Positions 37,675-46,579 of a DNA stretch of 64,000 bases are shown here, piece by piece. Origin of the DNA: Pseudonocardia sp. C8 (GTDB lineage: Bacteria; Actinomycetota; Actinomycetes; Mycobacteriales; Pseudonocardiaceae); assembly GCF_014267175.1 (NCBI RefSeq), contig NZ_JACMTR010000002.1, forward strand, positions 3,373,501 through 3,437,500. The letters run 5' to 3'. The position numbers and the translations under genes were made by a program. Each line of letters begins with the position of its first letter. Within the stretch, counting starts at the first letter, position 1. A model generated the notes under the pieces. It saw only the letters and a program-made list of their open reading frames with translations, was not told the DNA's origin and searched no databases.

Positions 37675-39267
37675 TCACGTCCCGCTCGGGCCGCGGACGC
37701 CGGAGCCGGGCACGTCGTCCGGCGCACCCTCGGTGAGGCGGTTCAGCAGGCCGCCGACGAGACCCTCGCCCCGGCCGCCACCGCCCTTCTCGGACTCGGG
37801 CAGCGGGTACTGGCGGACCCAGTCGACCTCCATCGTGGACGGCTTGACCTTCCCGTCGCCCTCCGGGAACCAGTCGAGCTGGATGCACAGGTGCATGGGC
37901 CCCGGCGGCAGGATCGACGTGTCCTTCGTGCGCCACCACTCCTTGCCGTCCACATAGGCCACGACCCCCTCAGGGCTCCACTCGACCGCCCAGTTGTGCC
38001 ACTGGGTCGCGTCGATCGCGACCTCGCCCTGGACCTGGCTGTTGTCGTGTCCGTAGTGGAGGAAGAGTTCGGTCGTCTGGCGCGTGTGGTCGGTCATCTC
38101 CATGAAGTCGATCTCGCCGCCGATCGGGAAGTTCTCCGCGGTCGGCCAGAGCAGCAGCAGCGCGTTGTACGTCGGGTCCGAGGCCGGTGCCCGGACCCGG
38201 CCCTCCCAGCGGCCGTACTTCTGGCTGGCGCCGGTCCAGGCCATGCCGGCGGTCTTGCCCTCGGAGTCGCCGTTGATGGTGAGGACGCCGTCCTTCACCG
38301 ACACCGCCTCCGGGGAGCGGATGCCCTTACCGGCGTGGCCGGGGCCGTCGTAGATGTTCCAGCCGGGGAGCCCGGGGTCGTCGAAGTCGTCGACCTTGTT
38401 CGGCTCGCCCCAGCCGTGGAGGGCAGCGGCGCTGGTCTCCGCGCCCGGGTACGCCGGTTTCGGCGCGTCGTCCTGCCCGCCCGGGCCCTGGGTGGACGGT
38501 GGTGTGGCCGGCCGGGCCTGCGGGGCCGGCGGTGCCGCCGGGGCGGACGGAGCGGGCGACGTGCTGCCGGGGTCGCAGGTGGCGGAGGGTTCGGACGAGG
38601 TCGGGTCCGTGGCGGCAGGTTCGGCGGCGGCAGGTTCGGCGGCGGCAGGCTCGGTGGACGTGGGCTCGGTGGAGGTGGGCTCGGAGGGAGCGGGTTCCGA
38701 CGCAGTCGGCTCCGAGGCAGCCGGCTCCGAGGCAGCGGGCTCCGAGGTGGCAGGCGCGGAGGTGGCAGACGCGGAGGTGGCAGACGCGGAGGTGGCAGGC
38801 GCGGAGGTGACAGGCGCGGAGGTGGCAGGCGCGGAGGTGGCAGGCTCCGACACGGCGGCGTCGGAGGCGGCCGAGTCGGCCCCCACCGGCTCGGACACGG
38901 CCGGCTCCGACGCCGGCGCCGACCCAGCCGCAGCGGTGCCGGTGTCCGGCCCGCCCGCACCCGGCTCGGCGCTGCGCTGCCCCCCGGTCGCCCGGCCGTC
39001 GCCCTCACCGGGCGCTCCGGCCCCGGTTCCGGCGCCCGCAGCGTGGTCGCGTCCGGAGGCGCCGGGCTTCCCCGACCCGACGCCTCCGTCACCCCCGTCG
39101 GCGGGCGCGTCCGATCCCGGTGGCCCGACCGGACCGGAGCCGGGGGGCCGGCAGTCGGCCGCCGTCGGGCTCGACCGATCCGCCGGCCCGGTATCGGCGA
39201 ACGCCGCCGCCGGGAAGCTGATCAGCATTGCGGCGGCGATCACCACCACTCGCACAGAGCGTCCCAT
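37675..39267 (-). CDS. Secreted GH16 family glycoside hydrolase (beta-glucanase type)
   Basis: An exported glucanase-like enzyme. ATG at 39267 is chosen because GGAGGAG lies 4 nt upstream and it gives a proper signal peptide, VRVVVIAAAMLISFPAAAFA. Residues about 25 to 290 are a low-complexity linker dominated by short SEPA, TSAPA and STEPT repeats. The GH16 domain (about 300 to 500) has the catalytic motif GGEIDFMEM with E385, D387 and E390. WHNWAVEWSPEGVVAYVDG is also typical. The C-terminal tail is Gly-rich. Substrate, perhaps a beta-1,3 or mixed glucan, is inferred from the family. It is 530 residues long. Confidence 0.92.
   Translation of the reverse strand: MGRSVRVVVIAAAMLISFPAAAFADTGPADRSSPTAADCRPPGSGPVGPPGSDAPADGGDGGVGSGKPGASGRDHAAGAGTGAGAPGEGDGRATGGQRSAEPGAGGPDTGTAAAGSAPASEPAVSEPVGADSAASDAAVSEPATSAPATSAPVTSAPATSASATSASATSAPATSEPAASEPAASEPTASEPAPSEPTSTEPTSTEPAAAEPAAAEPAATDPTSSEPSATCDPGSTSPAPSAPAAPPAPQARPATPPSTQGPGGQDDAPKPAYPGAETSAAALHGWGEPNKVDDFDDPGLPGWNIYDGPGHAGKGIRSPEAVSVKDGVLTINGDSEGKTAGMAWTGASQKYGRWEGRVRAPASDPTYNALLLLWPTAENFPIGGEIDFMEMTDHTRQTTELFLHYGHDNSQVQGEVAIDATQWHNWAVEWSPEGVVAYVDGKEWWRTKDTSILPPGPMHLCIQLDWFPEGDGKVKPSTMEVDWVRQYPLPESEKGGGGRGEGLVGGLLNRLTEGAPDDVPGSGVRGPSGT
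38583..38880 (-). repeat. Coding low-complexity repeat in the GH16 linker
   Basis: The linker coding sequence repeats 12 to 15-nt units giving SEPA, TSAPA, TSASA and STEPT peptides. It would form an extended, possibly glycosylated stalk between the exported N-terminus and the catalytic domain, and is expected to vary in length between strains. Confidence 0.8.
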
Positions 39268-39528
39268 CAGGCTCCTCCGCCTCATTGGTCTCGTTGTTCG
39301 CATGCGAACGTAAACGCCACACAGTCACCGCGCGCCCCAGAGTCACCGAATCGGGTAGGCAACCCCGCCCGCGAGTGACCAACGAAAGCGCACGAAACGG
39401 ACACAACCCGCGACAGGGTGACCGATCACGTCACCCGTTCGTGTCGGCGGCGGCGACGGCACCCCCACGCTCACCGAGCCCGTCGCCGGTGACCCGGTCG
39501 CCTGGCCCGGCCGGCGTCCGCGGCCATG

Positions 39529-39592
39529 ATCGACGCTTGCGGAGTGCAGCGTTCGCGACGCGAGCGCTGCACTCCACAACGGGTGATCACCG
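39529..39592. repeat. 64-bp dispersed palindromic element, copy 2
   Basis: Arms GGAGTGCAGCG (39541-39551) and CGCTGCACTCC (39565-39575) around a TTCG-loop-CGAG apex, ending in GTGATCACCG. It matches the copy at 9183-9246 at 59 of 64 positions, in the same orientation. Confidence 0.85.
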
Positions 39593-39636
39593 GCCCGGAG
39601 CGGTGCACCCCGCCGGCGGGCCACCCGCAGACAGCA

Positions 39637-39676
39637 CGAGAGCCCCCGCCCGGCGTCGCCGGTGCGAGGGCTCTCG
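39637..39676 (-). terminator. Hairpin after pdxS
   Basis: CGAGAGCCC (39637-39645) and GGGCTCTCG (39668-39676) are exact inverted arms, 25 nt beyond the pdxS stop in the direction of transcription. It closes the thrS-to-pdxS run. Confidence 0.75.
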
Positions 39677-39701
39677 GGTGCGGAAGAGCGAGGAGGTGGA
39701 C

Positions 39702-40619
39702 CTACCAGCCGCGCGCCGCGTAGCGCTGGTCCTCCGGCAGGTCCGGGATGTTGATCCCGACCATGGCCTCGCCCAGCCCGCGCGAGACCTTGGCGATCAT
39801 GTCCGGGTCGTCGTGGAAGGTCGTGGCCTTCACGATCGCCGACGCCCGGTGCGCCGGATCGCCGGACTTGAAGATCCCGGAACCGACGAACACGCCCTCG
39901 GCGCCGAGCTGCATCATCATCGCCGCGTCGGCCGGGGTCGCGATCCCGCCCGCGGTGAACAGCACCACCGGCAGCTTCCCGGTCCGCGCGACCTCCGCGA
40001 CCAGCTCGACCGGCGCCCGCAGCTCCTTGGCCGCGACGTAGAGCTCGGCGGCGTCCAGCGACGCCAGCCGGCCGATCTCGGCACGGATCGAGCGCATGTG
40101 CCGGGTGGCCTCGACGACGTTGCCGGTGCCGGCCTCACCCTTGGAGCGGATCATCGCCGCGCCCTCGGAGATCCGGCGCAGCGCCTCGCCCAGGTTGGTC
40201 GCCCCGCACACGAACGGCACGGTGAACGCCCACTTGTCGATGTGGTGCGCCTCGTCGGCCGGGGTCAGCACCTCGGACTCGTCGATGTAGTCCACGCCCA
40301 GCGACTGGATGACCTGCGCCTCGACGAAGTGCCCGATCCGGGCCTTCGCCATGACCGGGATGGAGACCGCCTCGACGATCCCGGCGATCATGTCCGGGTC
40401 CGACATGCGGGCCACGCCACCGTTCGCGCGGATGTCGGCCGGGACCCGCTCCAGGGCCATCACGGCGACGGCGCCGGCGTCCTCGGCGATCTTCGCCTGC
40501 TCGGGAGTGACCACGTCCATGATCACGCCGCCCTTGAGCATCTCGGCCATGCCGCGCTTGACCCGCGCGGTGCCGTGCTGCGGACCGGCGTTGTCCGGGG
40601 TGTTATCAGCTGCGGACAC
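39702..40619 (-). CDS. pdxS: Pyridoxal 5'-phosphate synthase subunit PdxS
   Basis: PdxS condenses ribose 5-phosphate, glyceraldehyde 3-phosphate and PdxT-derived ammonia to pyridoxal phosphate. The barrel carries the two working lysines, K92 in MAKARIGH and K160 in [19 protein letters not shown] and [14 protein letters not shown] are signature stretches. The start is GTG at 40619; GAGGAG is about 12 nt upstream, which is far. At 305 residues it has a normal length. It is the last gene of the run that begins at thrS. Confidence 0.97.
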   Translation of the reverse strand: MSAADNTPDNAGPQHGTARVKRGMAEMLKGGVIMDVVTPEQAKIAEDAGAVAVMALERVPADIRANGGVARMSDPDMIAGIVEAVSIPVMAKARIGHFVEAQVIQSLGVDYIDESEVLTPADEAHHIDKWAFTVPFVCGATNLGEALRRISEGAAMIRSKGEAGTGNVVEATRHMRSIRAEIGRLASLDAAELYVAAKELRAPVELVAEVARTGKLPVVLFTAGGIATPADAAMMMQLGAEGVFVGSGIFKSGDPAHRASAIVKATTFHDDPDMIAKVSRGLGEAMVGINIPDLPEDQRYAARGW

Positions 40620-40635
40620 GGGTGATCGGAGCTCC

Positions 40636-41217
40636 TCACATGGCGGTCGGATGACGCCACGATTCTACGTCAGCGTCGCCCGGTGCTACCGGGGGTTCCG
40701 GATCGGCGATCTCGAAGTACACCGGCTCCGGGGCGGAACCGTGCAGCCGGAGCCACCGGACCAGGCGCCGGGACCGGAGTACCCGGGTGTCGCGCACGGC
40801 GTCGTTGTGCACCCGCCGGGCCAGGACGACGAGCTGCTGGGCGTCCGCCAGCTCCGCCGCCAGGCCCCCGGGCAGCCCGGCCGGGTCGACGGCGGCGAGT
40901 TGCCTGGTCAGGACGTTCTCCGCGGTCTCGCGTGCCTCGCGAGAGCCGGCCGGGTCCCGGCCGTCGGGCGCCAGGGCCGGTCCCGCCGCGAGCGCCGTCG
41001 CCGCGGCCCGGACACGCCGGTTCCCCGGCGGACCCAGCACGTCCGCGACCCGCAGCGCGACCGCCACCCGCCGGTCCAGCGCCATCCCCAGGCCGGCCCG
41101 GGCCGCGTCCACCCGGACGTGCAGCCGGTGCAGCCGGCGCACACGTGTCGTGCACCACACCGTGAGGGCGGCCACGACGATCAGCGCTGCGCACGCGACG
41201 AGCGCCGGGGCGCTCAT
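40636..41217 (-). CDS. LemA-like single-pass membrane protein
   Basis: A 193-residue protein with one N-terminal helix ([18 protein letters not shown]), then a long mostly helical domain containing [22 protein letters not shown], which resembles the start of the LemA-type helical bundle. Function unknown. Its ATG overlaps the pimA stop (ATGA) and pdxS begins 16 nt after its stop, so it is co-transcribed with inositol-phospholipid genes. In mycobacteria a Nudix hydrolase gene occupies this place. The family assignment is tentative. Confidence 0.7.
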   Translation of the reverse strand: MSAPALVACAALIVVAALTVWCTTRVRRLHRLHVRVDAARAGLGMALDRRVAVALRVADVLGPPGNRRVRAAATALAAGPALAPDGRDPAGSREARETAENVLTRQLAAVDPAGLPGGLAAELADAQQLVVLARRVHNDAVRDTRVLRSRRLVRWLRLHGSAPEPVYFEIADPEPPVAPGDADVESWRHPTAM

Positions 41218-42380
41218 GGCGTGCTCCGCGCTCGTGAGTACTTTTCAGGGCCCTGACCCGCATAACCACTCACGGGCGGCGCAGCCGCGACCGCGGCCCG
41301 GTACACGCGCAGGACGTCGTCGGCGACGGTGGCCCAGTCGAAGCGGGCCGCCCGCGCCCGGCCGGCGGCCGCCAGCGTCGCCCGGGCCGCGTGGTCGTCG
41401 AGCAGGCCGGCCAGCGCGGACGCGAGCGCGGAGGCGTCCCCCGGCGGAACGAGCCGGCCGGCGCCGGCCAGGACCGCGCGGAACGACTCGATGTCGCTGG
41501 CCAGCACCGGCGCGCCGGCGGCCATCGCCTCGGTGAGCACCATCCCGAAGCTCTCGCCGCCGCGGTGCGGGGCGCAGTAGACGTCCATCGCCCGCAGCGC
41601 GGCGGCCTTCGTCGGCTCGTCGACGGCACCGAGCAGGTCGATCCGGTCGGCGAGCTCGGGGCCCGCGGAGCGGCGCAGCGCGGCGGCGTCCCCCCGGCCG
41701 ACGACGAGCAGCCGCAGGTCGGGCCGGTCCCCGGCCAGCGACCGCAGGGCCGACAGCAGCACCGGCATCCCCTTGCGCGGCTCGTCGAACCGGCCGAGGA
41801 ACCCCACCCGGGGCCCGGGCGGCAGGCCGGGGACGAGGTCGTCCAGGGCCGGGCCACGGGCGAACCGGGCGACGTCGACACCGTTCGGGATCTCGGTGGC
41901 GTCACCGCCGAGGTGTTCGACCTGGACCCGGCGCGCGGTGGCGGACACCGCGATCCGCGCCGTGACCTTCTCCATCAGCGGGCGCAGCACCCCGCCGAAC
42001 GCGGTCAGCGTCCGGGACCGCTCGGTGGAGGTGTGGAAGGTGACCACGATCGGGCCGTGCGCGGCCAGCAGTGCCAGCACCGACACCGAGAACGTCGTCG
42101 GCTCGTGCAGGTGCAGGACGTCGAACTCGTGCTCGGCGAGCCAGCGGCGGGTGCGGTGGTAGGTGAGCGGGCCGAACGCGACCCGCGCCACGGAGCCGTT
42201 GTAGGGCACGCCGACCGCCCGCCCCACCGGGGTCACGAACGCGGGCGTGTCCTGCACGGCCGGGGCCAGGACGTCGACCCGGTGGTCCCGGGCCCGCAGC
42301 GCGTCGGCGAGGTCGAGGACGTGGTTCTGCACTCCCCCCGCCACGTCCAGGGCGTACGGGCAGACCATCCCGATCCTCAT
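41214..42380 (-). CDS. pimA: Phosphatidylinositol alpha-mannosyltransferase PimA
   Basis: A GT4-family glycosyltransferase that adds the first mannose, from GDP-mannose, to phosphatidylinositol at the inner face of the membrane. It shows MVCPYALDVAGGVQNHVLDLA, TFHTSTERSRTL, IPNGVDVARFA, FLGRFDEPRKGMPVLL and HRGGESFGMVLTEAMA. Its ATG overlaps the acyltransferase stop (ATGA). The last 20 or so codons are unusual: they are formed by a palindromic element (41231-41288) related to the terminator after the cyclophilin gene, giving the tail [21 protein letters not shown] in two parts around VSG. The enzyme is 388 residues. Confidence 0.95.
   Translation of the reverse strand: MRIGMVCPYALDVAGGVQNHVLDLADALRARDHRVDVLAPAVQDTPAFVTPVGRAVGVPYNGSVARVAFGPLTYHRTRRWLAEHEFDVLHLHEPTTFSVSVLALLAAHGPIVVTFHTSTERSRTLTAFGGVLRPLMEKVTARIAVSATARRVQVEHLGGDATEIPNGVDVARFARGPALDDLVPGLPPGPRVGFLGRFDEPRKGMPVLLSALRSLAGDRPDLRLLVVGRGDAAALRRSAGPELADRIDLLGAVDEPTKAAALRAMDVYCAPHRGGESFGMVLTEAMAAGAPVLASDIESFRAVLAGAGRLVPPGDASALASALAGLLDDHAARATLAAAGRARAARFDWATVADDVLRVYRAAVAAAPPVSGYAGQGPEKYSRARSTP
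41231..41288 (-). repeat. Palindromic element inside the 3' end of pimA
   Basis: CGTGAGT at the left and ACTCACG at the right bracket a perfect internal palindrome TCAGGGCCCTGA. Aligned with 261-318 it has equal length (58 nt) and identical ends, CTCGTGAGT and CCACTCACGGGCGGC. Here it is read as codons of pimA instead of lying after a stop codon. Confidence 0.7.
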
Positions 42381-43285
42381 CCGGCACCGACCGGATGCAG
42401 CAGGTGCCAGTCCTCCGGCCGGCGCGCGACGAGCTCGCCGAACGCGTCGGCCATCGCCTGCACCGCCTTGGGTTCGGCGGCCCGGTCGGGGACCGGGATC
42501 TCCGGGCCGACGTGCACGCCCCAGGCGTCGCCGGCGAAGACCGCGTACGCCGGGTGCAGCGCGGCACCGGTGGTCCGCGCCAGCCGGGCCGGGCCGGCCG
42601 GGAGCCGGGCCGGTGCGCCCAGGAACGAGACGCCGACCCCGGGGCCGGACAGGACCCGGTCGGCGACCAGGCAGGCCACGCCGCCCCGCCGCAGCCGCGC
42701 GGTCAGCGCCCGGTGCGCGGTGCGCGGCTCGTCGGCCGGCACGACCTCGAACCCGAGCGAGCGCCGGTAGTCCACGAAGCGCCGGAACAGCGACTCCGGG
42801 CGCAGGCGCTGCACCACCGTGGTGATGGCCGGTTCGAGCCCCAGCCGGGCGAGCTCGCGGACCATGTAGACGCCGGCGACGTCCCAGTTCCCCGAGTGCG
42901 GCAGCGCGTACAGCACGCCGCGCCCGGCGCGCAGCGCGTCCAGCGAGCCCTCGATGCCGTGCACGTGCGGGTGCATCGCGGCGTGCACGGCGTCCGGGTC
43001 CATGCAGGGCAGCGCGAACGCCTCCCGCCAGTAGCGCGCGTAGCTGCGCATCCCGCGCCGCACCAGGTCGTCCAGCTCGGCGGGGGTCGCGTCCGGGCAC
43101 ACCAGGGACAGGTTCGCGCGCAACCGGCGCACCCCGGGCCCGTCCTGCCGGACGGCGAGGTCGGCTCCGGCGTCGAACACCCGCGCGACGACGCCCGCCG
43201 GGACCTTCCCGGCCAGCGCCCAGCCGGCGGCGTAGCCGGTCGCGGCCAGCGCCTCCCGGATCCGCTCGAGGGCGGCGTCAGGCAC
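42377..43285 (-). CDS. patA: Phosphatidylinositol mannoside acyltransferase (PatA type)
   Basis: A lysophospholipid acyltransferase-like membrane-associated enzyme, 302 residues, related to Rv2611c, which acylates the mannose of PIM1 or PIM2. The acyltransferase motif is LPHSGNWD with H130 and D135. RRGGVACLVADRVLSGPGVGVSFLG is the second family block. GTG at 43285 overlaps the pgsA stop by 8 nt. The order pgsA-patA-pimA is the conserved PIM biosynthesis operon. Confidence 0.94.
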   Translation of the reverse strand: MPDAALERIREALAATGYAAGWALAGKVPAGVVARVFDAGADLAVRQDGPGVRRLRANLSLVCPDATPAELDDLVRRGMRSYARYWREAFALPCMDPDAVHAAMHPHVHGIEGSLDALRAGRGVLYALPHSGNWDVAGVYMVRELARLGLEPAITTVVQRLRPESLFRRFVDYRRSLGFEVVPADEPRTAHRALTARLRRGGVACLVADRVLSGPGVGVSFLGAPARLPAGPARLARTTGAALHPAYAVFAGDAWGVHVGPEIPVPDRAAEPKAVQAMADAFGELVARRPEDWHLLHPVGAG

Positions 43286-43892
43286 GGGGCACCTCGCGGG
43301 AGCTGCGGCGCACCGCCAGGATCCGCTGGCCGAGGGTCACCACCGTCCCGATCGCCAGCACGACCAGCGCGACGGTCAGCGCGTACGGCACACCCAGCCC
43401 GGACAGGAACGCGCCGAACAGGCCGAGGATCAGCCGTTCCGCCCGCTCCACCAGGCCACCCTCCGCGGTGAGCCCGACCGACTCGGCACGGGCCTTCACG
43501 TAGGACACGATCTGCCCGCCGACCAGCGCCACCAGGGCGGCCGCGCCGGCGACGGGCTCGCCGCCCGCGGTCAGCGCCCACCAGGCGAGGGCGCCGAACA
43601 GGGCGCCGTCGGCCATCCGGTCACAGGTGGAGTCGAGCACGGCGCCGAACGGCGTGCCGTGGCCGCGGGCCCGGGCCATCGCCCCGTCGACGAGGTCGGT
43701 GAGCACGAACAGCGTGACCAGTACCGACCCCAGGACCAGCCATCCGGCCGGCAGGAAGACCACCGAGCACGCCACCGCGCCCACGGTGCCGAGGACCGTC
43801 ACCGTGTCCGGGCTGATCCCCCGGGCGACCAGGCCGCGCCCCACCGGATCGGTGAGCCGGTTGACGTGCCCGCGGGCGAACAGGTTGAGCAT
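43278..43892 (-). CDS. pgsA: Phosphatidylinositol phosphate synthase PgsA
   Basis: A CDP-alcohol phosphotransferase that joins CDP-diacylglycerol to inositol phosphate, the first committed step to phosphatidylinositol. The signature D-x2-DG-x2-AR-x8-G-x3-D-x3-D is complete: D66, D69, G70, R74, G83, D87 and D91. Six hydrophobic helices are present in 204 residues. ATG at 43892 lies 46 nt after the HIT gene. Assignment to inositol phosphate and not glycerol phosphate rests on neighbours patA and pimA. Confidence 0.94.
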   Translation of the reverse strand: MLNLFARGHVNRLTDPVGRGLVARGISPDTVTVLGTVGAVACSVVFLPAGWLVLGSVLVTLFVLTDLVDGAMARARGHGTPFGAVLDSTCDRMADGALFGALAWWALTAGGEPVAGAAALVALVGGQIVSYVKARAESVGLTAEGGLVERAERLILGLFGAFLSGLGVPYALTVALVVLAIGTVVTLGQRILAVRRSSREVPRA

Positions 43893-43938
43893 CGTGGGCG
43901 ACGTACTCCCTCGAAAACGGGCGGATAACCCAGCGTAT

Positions 43939-44514
43939 CTAGTCCGGCGGTGGTTCCGCCCGTCGCGGCGGCTCCCACGCCGCCGCCAGCTGCGCCCGGG
44001 TCTCGGCGAGGAGCTGCGGGATCACCTTCGTCTGGCCGACGACCGCGATGAAGTTGGCGTCCCCGCCCCACCGCGGCACGACGTGCTGGTGCAGGTGATC
44101 GGCCAGCGACCCGCCCGCGACGTGGCCCAGGTTCAGGCCCACGTTGAACGCGTGCGGGGCCGCCACCTTCTTCATCGTCACCACGGCCTGCCGGGTGAAC
44201 GCCATCAGCTCGGCCGTCTCGGAGTCGGTGAGGTCCTCGAGGTCGGCCACGTGCCGGTAGGGCAGCACCATCAGATGGCCCGGGTTGTACGGGTGCAGGT
44301 TGAGCAGCGCGTACACCTCGACACCGCGGGCCACGACGAGGTTGTCCACGTCCGGGTCCGACGAGTCGTCGCCGGCGTCACCGCGCCCGATCCGGCAGAA
44401 CGGGCAGCCGGTGTCCGAGGCGCCCTTGATGTAGGCCAGCCGGTGCGGGGTCCAGAGCCTGGCGAACCCGTCTGGCGTCCCGACCCCCTCCTGCGGGACC
44501 CACTCCTGCGCCAT
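43939..44514 (-). CDS. HIT-family hydrolase/AP4A phosphorylase-like protein
   Basis: The HIT triad HLHQHVV (H140, H142, H144) binds the alpha-phosphate of a nucleotide substrate. A zinc-type pair C37/C40 precedes. The homologue Rv2613c, in the same genomic position, is a diadenosine tetraphosphate phosphorylase. At 191 residues the length agrees. ATG at 44514 is 16 nt after the thrS stop. Removal of Ap4A, a by-product of aminoacyl-tRNA synthetases, would suit its place next to thrS (inference). Confidence 0.92.
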   Translation of the reverse strand: MAQEWVPQEGVGTPDGFARLWTPHRLAYIKGASDTGCPFCRIGRGDAGDDSSDPDVDNLVVARGVEVYALLNLHPYNPGHLMVLPYRHVADLEDLTDSETAELMAFTRQAVVTMKKVAAPHAFNVGLNLGHVAGGSLADHLHQHVVPRWGGDANFIAVVGQTKVIPQLLAETRAQLAAAWEPPRRAEPPPD

Positions 44515-44530
44515 GAGCCGATCCTAGGCC

Positions 44531-46579
44531 TCAGCCCGGGAGGAACGACTCGGCCTCCGGCGAGGTGTTGGTCCGCGACCGCACCCACTCCACGATCGCC
44601 TGCACGGCCTGGTCGACGGGCACGCCGTTGCGCTGCGAACCGTCCCGGAACCGGAAGCTGACCGCGCCCGCCTCGACGTCCCGGCCGCCGGCGAGCAGCA
44701 GGAACGGCACCTTCTGCAGGGTGTGGGTGCGGATCTTCTTCTGCATGCGGTCGTCGCCGGCGTCGACCTCGACCCGCACACCCTGCGCACGCAGCCGGGA
44801 CGCGACGTCGCGGACGTAGTCCTCCTGGGCGTCGGTCACCGGGATGCCCACCACCTGGACGGGCGCGAGCCACGCCGGGAAGGCACCCGCGTAGTGCTCG
44901 GTGAGCACGCCGAAGAACCGCTCGATCGACCCGAACAGCGCGCGGTGGATCATGACCGGGCGCTGCCGGGAGCCGTCCGGCGCGGTGTACTCCAGCTCGA
45001 AGCGGTCCGGCAGCATCAGGTCGACCTGGATGGTCGACATCTGCCAGTAGCGGCCGATGGCGTCCCTGGCCTGCACCGAGATCTTCGGCGCGTAGAACGC
45101 GGCCCCGCCCGGGTCGTCGCGCAGCTCGAGACCGAAGCCCTCCGCGGCCTGCCGCAGGGCCTCGGTGGCCTCGGCCCACGCCTCGTCGGACCCGATCGAC
45201 TTGTCCGGGTTGCGGGTGGAGAGCTCGAGGTAGAAGTCGTCGAGGCCGTAGTCGCGCAGCAGGTCCAGCACGAACTGCAGCAGCGAGCGGATCTCCTCGC
45301 CCATCTGCTCGCGGGTGCAGTAGATGTGCGCGTCGTCCTGGGTGAAGCCGCGGGCCCGGGTGAGCCCGTGCACGACACCCGACTTCTCGTACCGGTAGAC
45401 GGTGCCGAACTCGAACAGCCGCAGCGGCAGCTCCCGGTACGACCGCCCGCGCGACCGGAAGATCAGGTTGTGCATCGGGCAGTTCATCGGCTTGAGGTAG
45501 TAGTCGACGGCCTGCTTCTTCAGGTTGCCCTCGGCGTCGCGCTCCTCGTCGAGCTGCATGGGCGGGTACATGCCCTCGGCGTACCAGTCGAGGTGCCCGG
45601 ACAGCTCGAACAGCTGCCCCTTGGTGGCGTGCGGCGAGTAGACGAACTCGTAGCCGGCCTCGGCGTGCCGGATCCGCGAGTAGTCCTCCAGCTCCTTGCG
45701 GACGACACCGCCCTTGGGGTGGAAGACGGGCAGGCCGGAACCGATCTCGTCCGGGAAGCTGAACAGGTCCAGCTCGGACCCCAGCCGGCGGTGGTCGCGG
45801 CGCTCGGCCTCGGCGATCCGCTCCAGGTACGCGTCCTGGGCCTCCTGCGACTCCCAGGCGGTGCCGTAGATCCGCTGCAGCTGGGCGTTGTTCTGGTCGC
45901 CCCGCCAGTACGCCGCCGCGGACCGGGTCAGGGTGAACGCCGGGATGAACTTCGTGGTCGGCAGGTGCGGGCCGCGGCACAGGTCGGACCAGACGACGTC
46001 ACCGGTGTGCGCGTGGACGTTGTCGTAGATGGTCAGCTCGCCGGACTCGTCGACCTCCATGACCTCGGAGTCGCTGCCGCCCTTGAGGTCGATGAGCTCC
46101 AGCTTGTAGGGCTCGCCGGCCAGCTCGGTCCGCGCCTCGTCGGCGTCGGCGAACCGGCGGCGGCGGAACCGCTGCCCCGACTTCACGATCTTCTTCATCG
46201 CCGACTCGATCTTCTTCAGATCGTCGGGGGTGAACGGGGTGTCGACCTCGAAGTCGTAGTAGAAGCCGTCGGTGACGGGCGGGCCGATGCCCAGCTTGGC
46301 CTTCGGGAACAGCTGCTGGACGGCCTGGGCGAGGACGTGGGCGGCGGAGTGCCGGATGACGCTGCGCCCCTCCTCGGTGTTCGCCGGGACCGGGACGACC
46401 TCGGCGTCGGCCTCCGGGGCCCAGGCCAGGTCGCGGAGGGTTCCGTCGGCGTCCTTGACGACGACGATCGACTCCGGGCCGCTGGTCGGCAGGCCGCCTT
46501 CCCGGATCCGCTCGCCGGCGGTCGTCCCGGCCGGCACCCGGATCGGGGCGGACGCGGGCGGGGCGGGCGGTGCGGACAC
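44531..46579 (-). CDS. thrS: Threonyl-tRNA synthetase
   Basis: Charges tRNA-Thr with threonine. Domains in order: N-terminal TGS-like part, editing domain ([20 protein letters not shown]), class II catalytic core with motif 2 around [19 protein letters not shown] and motif 3 [15 protein letters not shown], zinc ligands including the Cys of KPMNCPMHN, and the anticodon-binding domain from about 580. GTG at 46579 (682 aa) is chosen over an in-frame ATG at 46702 because GGAGG lies 7 nt upstream. No T-box leader is evident. It heads the run to pdxS; a 62-bp repeat array lies upstream. Confidence 0.97.
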   Translation of the reverse strand: MSAPPAPPASAPIRVPAGTTAGERIREGGLPTSGPESIVVVKDADGTLRDLAWAPEADAEVVPVPANTEEGRSVIRHSAAHVLAQAVQQLFPKAKLGIGPPVTDGFYYDFEVDTPFTPDDLKKIESAMKKIVKSGQRFRRRRFADADEARTELAGEPYKLELIDLKGGSDSEVMEVDESGELTIYDNVHAHTGDVVWSDLCRGPHLPTTKFIPAFTLTRSAAAYWRGDQNNAQLQRIYGTAWESQEAQDAYLERIAEAERRDHRRLGSELDLFSFPDEIGSGLPVFHPKGGVVRKELEDYSRIRHAEAGYEFVYSPHATKGQLFELSGHLDWYAEGMYPPMQLDEERDAEGNLKKQAVDYYLKPMNCPMHNLIFRSRGRSYRELPLRLFEFGTVYRYEKSGVVHGLTRARGFTQDDAHIYCTREQMGEEIRSLLQFVLDLLRDYGLDDFYLELSTRNPDKSIGSDEAWAEATEALRQAAEGFGLELRDDPGGAAFYAPKISVQARDAIGRYWQMSTIQVDLMLPDRFELEYTAPDGSRQRPVMIHRALFGSIERFFGVLTEHYAGAFPAWLAPVQVVGIPVTDAQEDYVRDVASRLRAQGVRVEVDAGDDRMQKKIRTHTLQKVPFLLLAGGRDVEAGAVSFRFRDGSQRNGVPVDQAVQAIVEWVRSRTNTSPEAESFLPG

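Larger units (their letters stand above)
39268..39701. other. Intergenic region between GH16 and pdxS genes
   Basis: No gene was recognised in these 434 bases. They hold the second 64-bp palindromic element (39529-39592), the pdxS terminator (39637-39676) and, in the first 150 nt, the expected promoter region of the GH16 gene, which is less GC-rich than its surroundings. Confidence 0.5.
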
